A stretch of 64,000 nucleotides of DNA from Glandiceps talaboti (Eukaryota; Hemichordata; Enteropneusta; Spengelidae): contig NC_135549.1 of the NCBI RefSeq assembly GCF_964340395.1, positions 23,865,342 to 23,929,341 on the forward strand. The letters run 5' to 3'. The notes below the pieces were generated by a model. It was not told the DNA's origin, did not search any database, and saw nothing but the letters and a program-made list of their open reading frames with translations. The translations under genes and the position numbers were made by a program. Positions 22,855-33,744 of the stretch are shown here, piece after piece. Each line of letters begins with the position of its first letter. The stretch's first letter is position 1.

Positions 22855-23777
22855 ATATGATATTGTCGAATATTTGTTGCGTTCTGTCGTTAGAGTTATC
22901 AGTTGTGCATTTTTCCAATCACCTTTTTGCCAGCAGAAGTGTCGAGTTATTAGAATGAGAACTAAACATAACACTCCCGTCAACAAACCTCCAATAAATG
23001 CCAGATAAATATACGCACCAGACGATAACCCCTGCACCTCAGTGTTTGCAAAGTTTGTCGTAAATTCCTCTGTGGTAGTGGTAACACCATCAGAGGTCAA
23101 ACCGCCACTTATTGTATGTGAAAGAGTTGAAGTCAATTCCGACGATGTTTTCGCTGCGGTTGTTCGCATTATTGTATGAGTTGTACTACACTCTTCTAAC
23201 GTTGATGGCACTGTCACGTCCACCTTTAAAGTTCTCATACCCAGGGAGGTCCATTCGGCACTCTTTGCAACGCATGCATAAATCCTTTGTTTTTCATTTC
23301 ACAGTCAATTTCCGGTATTAGCAAGTCGCCATTGAATAGTTGAGTTGGTTCGCTTTCGGAAGAAATTTCGTCGCTGTCAGAAAGAATTATGCTACCGTTT
23401 GGAGTGATCCAGTATTTGGTTGGTTTTGGTTCACCAATGACGTCACAGTCTAATGTTACATTGTCACCCTCTGATGATGTAATGATTTTGAAAGGCACAA
23501 TAACACTGGTAGGGGATAACACAAGAGATCATCGAGTGAGATGGTCAGCTTGTCTTTATTTGCATGCTGTTCACGTGCTTCACATTTACGACCAAACCTC
23601 AGGTGTTGGTTTTAATCTAACCATTGCCTAATATCCTTCAAATGGCAATCACACGACCATGATTTATTGTACATATACGGCCGATACAGATCACCTAATC
23701 CATCAAATATACTTCCTGGTAATGTCGTGATAAGATTATCATATATATATATATAGACAGCATAGTTTACCTAATTC

Positions 23778-23780
<3 letters not shown>

Positions 23781-23844
<64 letters not shown>
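23781..23844. repeat. (AT)n microsatellite
   Basis: Uninterrupted AT for about 64 bases. It marks the boundary where the LRR part of the pseudogene is lost. Confidence 0.95.
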
Positions 23845-23846
<2 letters not shown>

Positions 23847-25124
23847 GTGTGTATGCGCGCCTCTGTGCCTGTCTTGTCTGTCTGTCTGTTTCTTGGTAAT
23901 ATGTACTTTTATTTAATATACACATTTTTATGATTTCCAAAAATAGCTATGTCTGTATGTTTCTAAATTTATTTTTATTCATTACTTAGTTCACTAATAA
24001 ATATACACACACATGATAGTCCATCCCAAATGAATATTAACATGAAAGTTCACTTTAATGTAATCTTTTACTCCGGTGAGGGGCAAATATCATAGCAATA
24101 GTGTTATTATGACATCATGTATGAGAACGTCAGGGGTAGTCCCGCCATCATTCCATAGTAATAAGAAGTTTGTAAACGAAATTGGAAGTGGACGTGAATT
24201 ATGGAACATGAATTGCAGAACGAACTATTCAAAGTTGACAAAGGTGTACATGGTCAAGTTTATAATAAGTTCACTCTTTGAAAAGAGGAAATCAAGAACG
24301 AACATTTATATTTCAAGCAGGTCTTGTCATTGGATTACATCAATCAAATACTATGGTATGGTGTGCCGATAGGTGGGTGCTAAATACATGTCCAGGTAAT
24401 TCGAAATGTCTGGATAAGTGTACATTATACCATGCATCGAAATATGGAATTCATACCCTGGTCGAACAAAACAATCTAGTTGGCACTGTCTTAATTAACT
24501 GAAATGTCGTACACGTCTACAGGAAGGTTAAGTGAAGGTGTCCACAAAATGTACAAATGGCTGTTTTAAATCTTAGACCACTATTCTTTTAGTGGTCTGT
24601 GTGTAAATGGACATTGTTTAATTGAATAACAATAGTTCACATTCATGCTAGAACTCCTCCACTCCTCAAGACTAACCATTGTAATATATATTTAAGAGAA
24701 CCATATGAAACAGGAGTTAGTAATAAAAAAACACCCCACATTAGACTAGACATTGAATGACTCAATAAATGAGAAATATCTCGATATATCAACAAAACTA
24801 TGCTATGTTTAGGGTGGATCCTAAAATATTACCTCGGACTTGTATGCCGCAGGGCGAGTATTTTGGATCAACATCTTGCAGACAAACAAACGCAATATCT
24901 GGAGTAATATCAGGCTCTAAATGTTAGCAATAGCTAGCATTCAAAGTTGGTTGATAGTTGTTGACGATGTACATCCTAAAAAGAATATATGTTTGAAGAC
25001 TCCCAACTATGGTGAGTGTGACAGAAAATTTGTCAGAATAGATAGCCATGGATAAAAGTACGTCAGTTATTACTAACCTTCTTTTGACCAGGGTGCGAGA
25101 AAAGTAATTATTTACCTCAAGTTC
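23845..25124. other. Shortened upstream flank (copy of receptor unit)
   Basis: Paralogous in pieces to 5640-6030, 13440-13657 and 35640-37330. It includes the third copy of the small plus-strand frame (24115-24300, with NEIGSGRELWNMN), in which the donor-like site is altered. No other gene is seen. Confidence 0.5.
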
Positions 25125-25480
25125 AACAGCTTGTGTAGACCACTGAAAATACCCACAGACAAAGTTATGTTTTTTGTCGTTGAGATACAGATACTGCGCA
25201 ACTCCTGCAAACTAGCGAGCGAATTGTTGTACAGGCTAGAAATCTCATTCCCGTATAGGTTGAGTTTGCTTAGGTTACTGAGGGCTTTGAAAAGGAAATT
25301 TTGCCTCGCAACAATGTGGATATATATCGAAGATTATGTAATCCCCTGAATACATCCGACGGCAGAGTTATGAGTCAACCATCAAGATGTAGAGTCTGCA
25401 AATTCTGCAATCTGGCAAAAGACCAGTTCTTGATTGGGTGTATACAAACCGTAGTTCAATCAAACCAGCGAGACCATGGA
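25125..25480 (-). pseudogene. LRR relic of a type-A receptor
   Basis: The minus strand gives NEISSLYNNSLASLQELR-like LRR text and further modules broken by frameshifts and stops. It is very similar to 6036-6262. No start, LRRCT, Ig or tail is attached. Confidence 0.65.
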
Positions 25481-25529
25481 ACAGACAATCATCTAAAGCA
25501 AATACACTGGAGTGTACAGATAAGGTGAT

Positions 25530-26160
25530 AAGTTTGTCTAAACCCAATCAAAGCGTGGTGTTGTAGCGTTTGGTAAATAATGTGCATAATTAATGATTTT
25601 TGGCCATTATGCAATATCCTAAGAATGCAATCTTGAAATTCGTGTAATTTGTAAGTACATGCATTGAAATTTAAAAAGCACACATGCTTGTTGATGTAAC
25701 TTTTAGGTTTAATGCGTAATTCTCATAATTGATAAACTTTGATGATTAAGCTTGAAATTTCATATACGTTGCACATAACTCTGTGATAACTAGTCATGTG
25801 TTTTGTGGAGCTTGATTATGTAGACTTTCTTTGTAACGAGTCATAATAACTAGGCATAATTAAGCAATGTCATAAGAATGTAATTTTCAAATAACAGATA
25901 ATTTTGTTAATAGGTTGATATTGAGTAATTTGCATAAAGTGTTTTTTGGGGGGTAACTATGCAACATCTTAAAGTGATACATATTGATAATACGAAGGAT
26001 GTCGGAAGAACAGTCCGTATAGGAGCATTTAGACAACCTGTCCCTCTATGTTTTGTTATGCCATTTTCTATTGACATTTGTGTATTAGTCTTTTTCACGA
26101 TAGACGTCCATGCATTCTAAATGACAAATGAGAAGTCATCATAGAAGATACGTCCTTCCC
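25530..26160. repeat. AT-rich tandem-unit element, copy 3
   Basis: Same family and boundaries as 6360-6910 and 17270-17907. Non-coding. Confidence 0.5.
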
Positions 26161-27400
26161 TCTTAGTACTGTAAAACTGTGTGACTAATGGATGAAATTG
26201 TGGGTTTTTTTCGTAAAACTTGATCCAGGATTCGAGTGTGAAGGGTAATATAGAGATATTAGTAGAATTTATAAAGAGACAGACATTTCAATGAAGTGCA
26301 AAATACTTCAGAAATTATTATGATGTATATGAATTTTACTGGAAAGTAACAATCGTCGGTTAATGGTATATGTATGCCACAACCAGTCACATGCATATCA
26401 CATTTTACAATCATCAATTCGTGTGTTTATATATGTGATTTATTTCATAATTCTGAATTTACATTGAATACACTAATATTTACATAATTATTATTATTCA
26501 TGTCAATTTCGTAAAACATGTCCCAAAATATATCAAATTGTTTGTTAACACTGGATTTAAGTTATGATAATTTGAATAGACAATGTTAAAATAGCTCTTA
26601 TAAATTTACATACATATCAAGAACGCGTATTAGGTGAAAGGACAAAAAGAAAAAACAATTATATAAATATTATTTTCTAGACTATAACAAGTAAATTACC
26701 TTAACGTGAAAAGAAGTCGCCAGTGTTGTCATGGATATTAAATAGAAACAATTATTAAGTACATCAAATGAAATAATAACTGGCACACATGAAACTATAA
26801 CCTGTATATGTTTATACATGTACATAATTATACACTGACTACAACCCACAGTAGCAAACAAGGTTGTGTTGGAAACATGGTTAGGTATAATATGACACAT
26901 AGACAGACGGACGAATGGATGGGTGACGGGCAGACAGGCTTGTCAAAACGTTTACATACTGGTGTAAAAGAACACTGTACCATGAGCCTTTCACAATACA
27001 AGGTATATTTAGGCGCTTAATAAAAAACACGTTTTCTAGAAAAACACTCGCTGAGAACTATTGACATATTTCAATCAAACCGTTCTAAAGTATAACAGTT
27101 ATACTATCGTTTAAAATCAATCCTTTCTCAGACTATTATCCATCGTCACAATATTCATTCAAGAAAACAAACAAAGCTATTGTTTAGACAAAACACTTCA
27201 ATGCAAACGTTATATTCACTGAAACTGTCACAAAATAAAAATGAAGTTTAAAATGATAAACTTTGGAAACCTTAAAATGACCGTCATCTTTCAACGTCAA
27301 CCTCTCCAAAAAAGATAAAAATCATACCTTGGTAAGAAATTCGCTACAAACGGTGATACTATATCATAATCGTATTTTTTTCTTATAAATGGCATTACAT
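26161..27400. other. 3' flank of receptor 3, distal part
   Basis: Paralogous to about 6960-8160. The flank is cut by the CR1-like relic and resumes at about 28930. No gene recognised. Confidence 0.5.
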
Positions 27401-27589
27401 TAAAATAATCACAATGCGCTGTACAACTGATTGGAAAAATCACAGACATAAAAGACAACAAAATACACTATTTGAAAAATAAAAATAAAACAGCTGTTAA
27501 AATGTCAAGATATTAGAAATTAGAAGCATGTTAGTAAAAAAGGGTAACATGCAAAAAGGTAAAATATATAAAATGACTAGTTATAAAAC

Positions 27590-28870
27590 GACTTAAAAGG
27601 GTAAGTTTTCAAATTTCTGTTAAAACTGTTGAATGAAGAAGCAGCTCGGATCGGTGATGGCAAGGCATTCCATAGACGAGGGGCACAGTTGAAAAAGCTC
27701 GATTACCATAATACCTATCGTTGCCAATAGGCTGGTGTAAATTAATGTTACCATTGGACTATGAACGAAGAGTACGAACAATGGCTCGTCTTGTCAGCAA
27801 TACACTTAACTAAGATGGTGCAATTCCATTGGTGCTGATCCAGTGTAAATCATGAAGAATTGGAGTAACATGGTCAAATTTGCTCTTTCTGGTGACAAGT
27901 TGGGCCACTGAGTTTTGAATGATTTGGAGTTTGTGAATCTCATAGAAAGGAAGGCCATAAAGTAAACTATTACATTAATCAAATCGAGATGTAATGAAGG
28001 CATGAACAAGTTTCTCAGTGAAAGTTTGATCAAGTATGTTGCGAATTTTTCCAATCTTCCAAAGCGCAGAGGAGGCAGCTTTGTAAACATTCACAACATG
28101 ATATGACATGATAGCAGCTGAATCCATGGAAATACAAAGATTTCAAACAATGTCTGACGGATGTATAATGACCTCACCAATTCGCACAGCACAGTGAGGG
28201 ACCGGACCTACACCGCCAAATTTAGAGGAGAAATACATAAACTCATCCTTAAAGCGTATTATCTCGCATCCATTATCTCATCAACACATAATCCAACCAT
28301 GTAGTGGTAGTAGGAACCCAGTCACCCTCACAAGTGAGATGCAGTTCTGAATCATCAGCATACATAGTGCAATTTAAACCATGCCTGATTATGATGTCCT
28401 CCAGAGGTGTTATATAAAGACCGAACAGAATAAGAACGAGGACTGACCCCTTGGCGACAGCACAATGACAGACCCAACACACACAGATTTAGGTACGCCC
28501 TCTCAAATAAGATCTAAATCATTCTAAAGCTGTTCCCGTTATGCCAAATCTATAACGCAATCTATGTAACAAAATGTCATGGTCAATCGTATCGAAGCCA
28601 GCAGAAAGATCGAGTAAAATTAAAATGACATCTTTCCGTGTATCGAGATCGCAAGACATCATTATGAACTCTAAGGAGAGCAGTTTCTGTGCTGAAACCC
28701 GCTCGGTATGCTGACTGACATTTTGCAAACAAATTATGTTCACATAGATATGTATTTAATTGACTGAAAACAATACGCTCTGTCAGCTTGAAAGAATAAT
28801 GGTAATGTCGAAGTATAACGGTAATGTCGCTGTATATCTTCAAAGGCACTGGAAATCGTCTTGACATCGA
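27590..28870 (-). mobile_element. Degraded CR1-like LINE ORF2
   Basis: Minus-strand fragments in several frames read, in order: TERIVFSQLN...QSAYRAGFSTETALL (28583-28867), LDLSAGFDTIDHDILLHRLR (28519-28743), a GS-VL-LFGLYITPL block and MYADD (28273-28482), a C-terminal HDLHWIS-like block (27806-28090), and APRLWNALPSPIR with LKTY near 27600-27700. These are RT thumb and palm motifs of the CR1 type. Frameshifts and stops show it is long dead. It interrupts the receptor 3' flank. Confidence 0.85.
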
Positions 28871-28929
28871 TCATTTCCACAACTCAAAAAATGTCAATTT
28901 GATTGCTTGGACATCATAGAACTTTAACC

Positions 28930-29120
28930 TATGTACACAATGTAAAACCCAGGTTGAAAGCTTGCAATTGGTGGCAGAATATTTATTTCGAGTATTATAT
29001 CACAAGTAATTATGTTTAATACAACCTTTATATAATAGATCGTTTATAACACATCATCTTACTAATAAAGTTGGCTTGGTCTTGGACCCTTCGTCATGCG
29101 CAGCTGTTGGTCGTCATTTT
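28930..29120 (-). pseudogene. Stranded remnant of receptor 3 tail and 3' UTR
   Basis: The minus-strand codons next to the element boundary (29066-29118) read NDDQQLRMTKGPRP, matching NDDLQPRMRKGPRP of receptor 1. They are cut off from the gene by the 29121-30424 insertion. The following ~70 residues with the paired tyrosines are deleted, and sequence like the receptor 3' UTR (compare 21610-21720) follows at once. Confidence 0.7.
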
Positions 29121-29170
29121 TACCTCCCGTAAGATACGGGAGGTATTAAAAGGGGAAGGTGTGTCTGTGT

Positions 29171-29201
<31 letters not shown>

Positions 29202-30424
29202 CGTCTGTCTGTCTGTGTGTCTGTGTCATCATTTTCTAAAAATCGGCTGGCTCAATTGTAATGAAATTTGGGATTTACAATTTTTAGGGTAATAGCTAGA
29301 CCTGATTAGGTTTTGAGACAGATCTGTTAATGTTTAATTAGAGAAATTTGCATATTCATGAAATCAACTAATTACGCAATATCTTAGGACTGCATACTTC
29401 AATTTCAATATAATTTAGTATATTCGTTCAACATAACAACATACATTTGTCCCATAAAATTCGTTGATGTATCTTACAGCGTTAATGAATAATTTGCATA
29501 ATTAATTATTTTTGGTAATTAGGCTATATCTTAAGAATACATACTTCAAATTCATCATAATTTAGTACATATGTTAACCATAAGAAAACATATATGTCCT
29601 ATCAAGTTTGTTGATGCACCGTACAGTTTTAATGAATAATTTGCATAATTAATGATTTTCAGTAATTTGGCTATATCTTAAGAATACATACTTCAATTCC
29701 AATATAATTCAGTACACACGTTAACCATAACAATCACATATATCCTGTGAAGCTTGTTTGTGTACCTTTCAGTGTTAATGAATAATTTGCATAATTAATT
29801 ATTCTTGGTAATTAGGCTATATCTTACGACTGCGTACTTCAATTTCAATACAATTCAGTACATACATTAACCATAACAAATTGTGTATGTCCTATAAAGT
29901 CAGTTGATGTACCTTACAGTGTTAATGGATAATTTCCATAATTAATGATTTTCAGTAATTAGGCTATATCTTAAGATTGAATACTTCAATTTCAATACAA
30001 ATTAGTATATAATGTTAACCACAACAAAGCAGGTACGTCCTATAAAATTTGGTGCTATAGCATACAGTTTTTATGAAATATTTGCATAATTAATGATTTT
30101 AGGTAACTACGTTGTATCTTAAAAATGCAAGCTTCAAATTTCGTATAATATGATACATATATCAACCATAATAATACGCACCTGTCCTATGAAGTTTGTT
30201 GCTACAACTTTTACCTTTTAATGAGTATTTTGAATAATGAACGATATTCAGTAATTGAGCAGTATCACGCACTCTTTGAATTCCGCATAATTTGGCACAT
30301 ACATTATCTTAAGAAAGCACGCTTGTCCAAAAACAAAGCCTGTTACCATAGTTTTTTTTTAGTTTTTTATTTTATTTGCATAATTAGTGATTCCCTTACG
30401 GGAGGCATTCAGTTTAAATCTGGT
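29121..30424. mobile_element. Non-autonomous element with hairpin end and seven ~147-bp repeats
   Basis: The left end carries a perfect hairpin, cctcccgta-aga-tacgggagg (29123-29143). The right end carries cttacgggagg (30395-30405), inverted to it. A (GTCT)n tract follows the left hairpin. Then come units starting with aatttgcataattaat near 29344, 29486, 29631, 29776, 29924, 30072, 30222 and a partial at 30375. Against receptor 1 the insertion is exact, between tttt and catatatgg, with no target duplication. Hairpin end, core repeats, microsatellite and no TSD recall Helitron/Helentron-related elements (such as bivalve pearl), but the class is inferred. Confidence 0.7.
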
Positions 30425-32849
30425 CATATATGGTATTGTCGAAAGTTTGTTGGTTTGTGTCGTCAGTGCATTTCTCTGATTCACCTCTTCGCCAACAGAA
30501 GTGTCGAGTTATTAGAATGATAACAAAACATAACGATCCAGTCAATAAACCTCCAATAAATCCCAAGGAGATATACACATCAGACGATAACCTCTGCAAC
30601 TCAGTGTTTGCAAAGTTTGTCGTAAATCCATCTGTGGTAGTAGTAAACCTGGTACCATCAGATGTCAAACCGCCAATTGTTGTATGTGAAACAGTTGAAG
30701 TCAATTCCGTCGTTTTCGCTGTGGTTGTTCGCATTTTTGTGCGAGTTGTACTAACAGCCTTTACCATTGATGCGGTCACGTGCACCTTTAAAGCTCTAAT
30801 GCCAATGGAAGTCCCTTCGGCACTTTTTGCAACACACGCATAAGTACCTTCATTGTCATAGTCAATTTGCGGAATTAGCAGGTCGCCATTGTACAGTTGA
30901 GTTGGTTTGATTTCAGAGCAAATTTTGTCGCTGTCAGGAGGAATTACGCTACCGCGTGGAGTGATCCATAATTTGGTAGGTGTCGGGTCACCAATGACGT
31001 CACAGTCTAGTGTTACATTGTCACTCTCTGACGATGTAATAATTTTGTAAGGCACATAAAATACCGGTAGGGGATAACACATGAGCTCAGCGAGGGGAAT
31101 GGTCAGTATATCTTCACCTGCATACTGTTCAGGTGTTTCACATCTCATAGCAGTAATTCCAGAGGTCTGATTGTCATTGTCATCTAACCATTGTCTGATA
31201 TCCTTCAAACGGCAGTCACATGACCATGGGTTATTGTACATATACAGCCAATACAGGTCACCCAATCCATCAAATATACTTCCTGGTAATGTAGTGATGT
31301 GATTGTCATACATATACAGAGAGTATAGTTTATCTAATCCCTGGAATATATTTTCTTGCAAAGTTTCCAAATCGTTTCTGTACAGGTACAAATATCTCAA
31401 TTTGCTGAGTCCATAAAATATACTCTCTGGTAGAAATCTGATGTTGTTATCGGACAAATAAAGTGTGTCTAGACTGTACAATCCATTGAAGGAATTTTCC
31501 TGTAGGCAAGATATGTGATTGATATGTAATTGAAGGTTCGTCAATTTACCGAGATCACAAAAAATAAAATCTTCTATTGCAACAATATTATTGCTGTATA
31601 GGAGCAAGGTACGTAGGTCGTGTAGCCCATTGAAAATATGCGCAGGTAAATGACTAATATCATTACTGTGCAGGTACAAATACTGAAGGCTGTGGAGTCC
31701 ACTGAAAACATCCTCAGACAAATGACTAATATCGTTGCTGTATAGGGACAAGTACCGAAGTTTACCTAAGCCATAGAAAACGTCTGCAGATAAGGTAGTG
31801 AGTTTGTTGGAATAAAGACGCAAATATTGCAACTCATCTAAACCAACGAACGAATTGTTGCGTAGACGGGAAATTTCATTGCTGTATAAGCCAAGGGCGG
31901 TTAATTTACCAAGGTCTTGGAAAATAAAATCTTCTATATCTTCGATTTTATTTCTGTAGAGGTTCAAAGTCTGAAGGTTGTGTAACTCTCCAAATGCATC
32001 TACTGGCATAGTTATGAGTTTGTTATAATCAAGACGCAAAGCTTGCAAATTATACAAACCAACAAATGAATAGTTCTGCAGGCTGGAGATTTCGTTCTCA
32101 TATAAATTTAGTTGAGTTAGATTACCAAGGCTACGAAAAGTAAAAGCTTCTATTACAAGAATATCGTTTCTGTACAGGTACAAATACCGAAGATTGCCAA
32201 GATCACTGAAAACACCTACAGGTAAGTTCGTAAGTCTGTTTGAATAAAGACGCAAATATTGCAACTCATGTAAACCAGCGAACGAATTGTTGTGTAGACG
32301 GGAAATTTCATTGCTGTATAAGCGAAGGTCGGTCAATTTACCAAGGTTTTGGAAAGTGAAATCTTCTATAGTAGTAATATCATTGCTGTAGAGGTACAAG
32401 TACTGGAGTCTGTTTAGCCCATTGAAAACACCTACAGGTAAATGATTAATATCATTACTGTAGAGGTATAAGTACTGAAGGTTGTAAAGTTCGATGAAGA
32501 CATCTACAGGTAGTACTGTGAATCGATTGGTGTACAGAAACAGGCGTTCCAAATTAGACAACCCAGTAAATGCGAGTACTTCAAGTTCTTCTATTCTACT
32601 ACTGTACAGGTAAAGCCATGTCAAACTTGATAGAGTATCAAATGAATTGTTAGAAATACGGGCCAAATTGTTTCTATCCAGGTATAAAGTCGTTGTGTCT
32701 GTTGGAATTCCCTCTGGAATTTCTGTTAATCCTTGATTTCGACAATCAACAGTGGTCCCTTGACATGAACATTCTGTTGGACAGGTTTGGCTAGTAGCAA
32801 TATGCAGTATGAACCACAATAACATCGCTGATATCGCCAATACTGCCAT
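30414..32849 (-). CDS. LRR-Ig receptor, type A, with truncated tail
   Basis: 811 residues if started at ATG 32849, which gives the signal peptide MAVLAISAMLLWF. An in-frame ATG at 32945 would put a non-signal leader in front and lies across a likely splice acceptor. It has an LRRNT, 20 LRRs plus cap, an LRRCT, an I-set Ig, a Ser/Thr stalk, a TM helix (about 758-781, GGLLTG) and a tail of only 30 residues ending NTIYDQI. The last residues and stop come from the transposable element at 29121-30424. YEN and both paired tyrosines are lost. The ectodomain is free of stops, so it is likely still expressed, perhaps as a non-signalling or decoy form. Confidence 0.88.
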   Translation of the reverse strand: MAVLAISAMLLWFILHIATSQTCPTECSCQGTTVDCRNQGLTEIPEGIPTDTTTLYLDRNNLARISNNSFDTLSSLTWLYLYSSRIEELEVLAFTGLSNLERLFLYTNRFTVLPVDVFIELYNLQYLYLYSNDINHLPVGVFNGLNRLQYLYLYSNDITTIEDFTFQNLGKLTDLRLYSNEISRLHNNSFAGLHELQYLRLYSNRLTNLPVGVFSDLGNLRYLYLYRNDILVIEAFTFRSLGNLTQLNLYENEISSLQNYSFVGLYNLQALRLDYNKLITMPVDAFGELHNLQTLNLYRNKIEDIEDFIFQDLGKLTALGLYSNEISRLRNNSFVGLDELQYLRLYSNKLTTLSADVFYGLGKLRYLSLYSNDISHLSEDVFSGLHSLQYLYLHSNDISHLPAHIFNGLHDLRTLLLYSNNIVAIEDFIFCDLGKLTNLQLHINHISCLQENSFNGLYSLDTLYLSDNNIRFLPESIFYGLSKLRYLYLYRNDLETLQENIFQGLDKLYSLYMYDNHITTLPGSIFDGLGDLYWLYMYNNPWSCDCRLKDIRQWLDDNDNQTSGITAMRCETPEQYAGEDILTIPLAELMCYPLPVFYVPYKIITSSESDNVTLDCDVIGDPTPTKLWITPRGSVIPPDSDKICSEIKPTQLYNGDLLIPQIDYDNEGTYACVAKSAEGTSIGIRALKVHVTASMVKAVSTTRTKMRTTTAKTTELTSTVSHTTIGGLTSDGTRFTTTTDGFTTNFANTELQRLSSDVYISLGFIGGLLTGSLCFVIILITRHFCWRRGESEKCTDDTNQQTFDNTIYDQI

Positions 32850-32854
32850 TCTAT

Positions 32855-32997
32855 CTGTGAGAAGTAAAAGAATACAGTAATGAATCTTAAAAGTTATGGC
32901 TTTAAATCTGTTGTTTTGAATAATTAATTCATTGTCTTGCTGCATTTATATAAAAGTGAGTTCGAGTACGTTTCCACTTTTCGAATTTGAATTGTAC
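32855..32997 (-). promoter_or_regulatory. Candidate leader intron of receptor 3
   Basis: On the minus strand, acttctcacag ends at 32855, five bases before the ATG, as in receptor 1. Possible donors are gcag|gtacaatt at 32997 and CAG|GTAAGT at 35107, both conserved in paralogous units. Confidence 0.45.
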
Positions 32998-33592
32998 CTG
33001 CGACTACCAATGAAGAAAGTTCTACCGGAGATACAGATGAAGGAGGTAATGTCCTGCTACTAATCTTGTGTTTTGGAACCATTTGCCAACATCCACGGCG
33101 TGTCAATGATTACTCTCATTCCCAATATATATCTACATCTTTTAGTATTACTTCACTTAGAGTGATGTCTAGGAAGTGCATAACAACTCATAACGCACAG
33201 GCGCGCAGTTGAAAGTTTTTAGCATTGAGCTTTCGCGCTGTCTTGGACGCCGATCCTCATTATCAGAATATGCATAGCATAGCACCACTATATGTCACAT
33301 CTTAGTAACTACTATACAAAACATACCAAATGATCGGTGTTACAAATCGTATAATGTTAAACTTTTCGAAGGTGTTACAGTGAACGTATTGCCTAACACG
33401 CTATAGATAGCCTATCACATTCTTACAAGATTCATAGTATATCCAATCTCCCCCTTCCGATGACATGACGGCACTTAGTCCATTAAATGAGCTGTCATGG
33501 TGCAAACAAACATTTTCAACATTCAAACCTATGTGTAAGGAATAGTTGCTAATACATGATGGTGAAGACTTGTAAACTTGTGAAATTATTGT

Positions 33593-33628
33593 AAACTCTG
33601 TAGGCCCAACATTTTACATCGCAGGTAA

Positions 33629-33708
<80 letters not shown>

Positions 33709-33744
33709 TTACCTGCGATGTAAAATGTTGGGCCTACAGAGTTT
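33593..33744. repeat. 152-bp perfect palindrome with (AT)n centre
   Basis: The arm starting aaactctgtaggcccaac at 33593 is repeated exactly in inverse at the other end (to 33744), about 38 non-AT bases per arm. The centre is pure AT for about 75 bases. The paralogous sites at 2.70 and 11.63 kb lack the arms. It could extrude as a cruciform, or it may be a small palindromic MITE with an expanded core. Confidence 0.9.

Larger units (their letters stand above)
21764..23780 (-). pseudogene. Type-A LRR-Ig receptor pseudogene
   Basis: In minus-strand order, starting next to an (AT)n tract at 23781, it holds the last LRR cap, a damaged LRRCT, an Ig domain (23235-23522, Cys in LDCDV), a stalk and TM helix (22840-23238), then about 800 bp of insertion relic and microsatellite. 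The C-terminal tail follows (21764-21870), still showing YTSL and YETL 11 residues apart. Frameshifts separate LRRCT, Ig and TM, and a stop lies in the tail. The signal peptide and nearly all LRRs are missing. The insertion in its tail matches that in the receptor at 30414-32849, so the two are sister copies. Confidence 0.85.

Noticed and set aside
29310-30390. Possible CRISPR or satellite array from ~147-bp units
   Set aside because: Units are long, diverged and lack distinct spacers; the context is a eukaryotic transposable element.
32849-32945. Upstream ATG of receptor 3 as the start
   Set aside because: It gives a non-secretory leader, and the reading crosses a conserved splice-acceptor-like site; ATG 32849 gives the same signal peptide as receptor 1.
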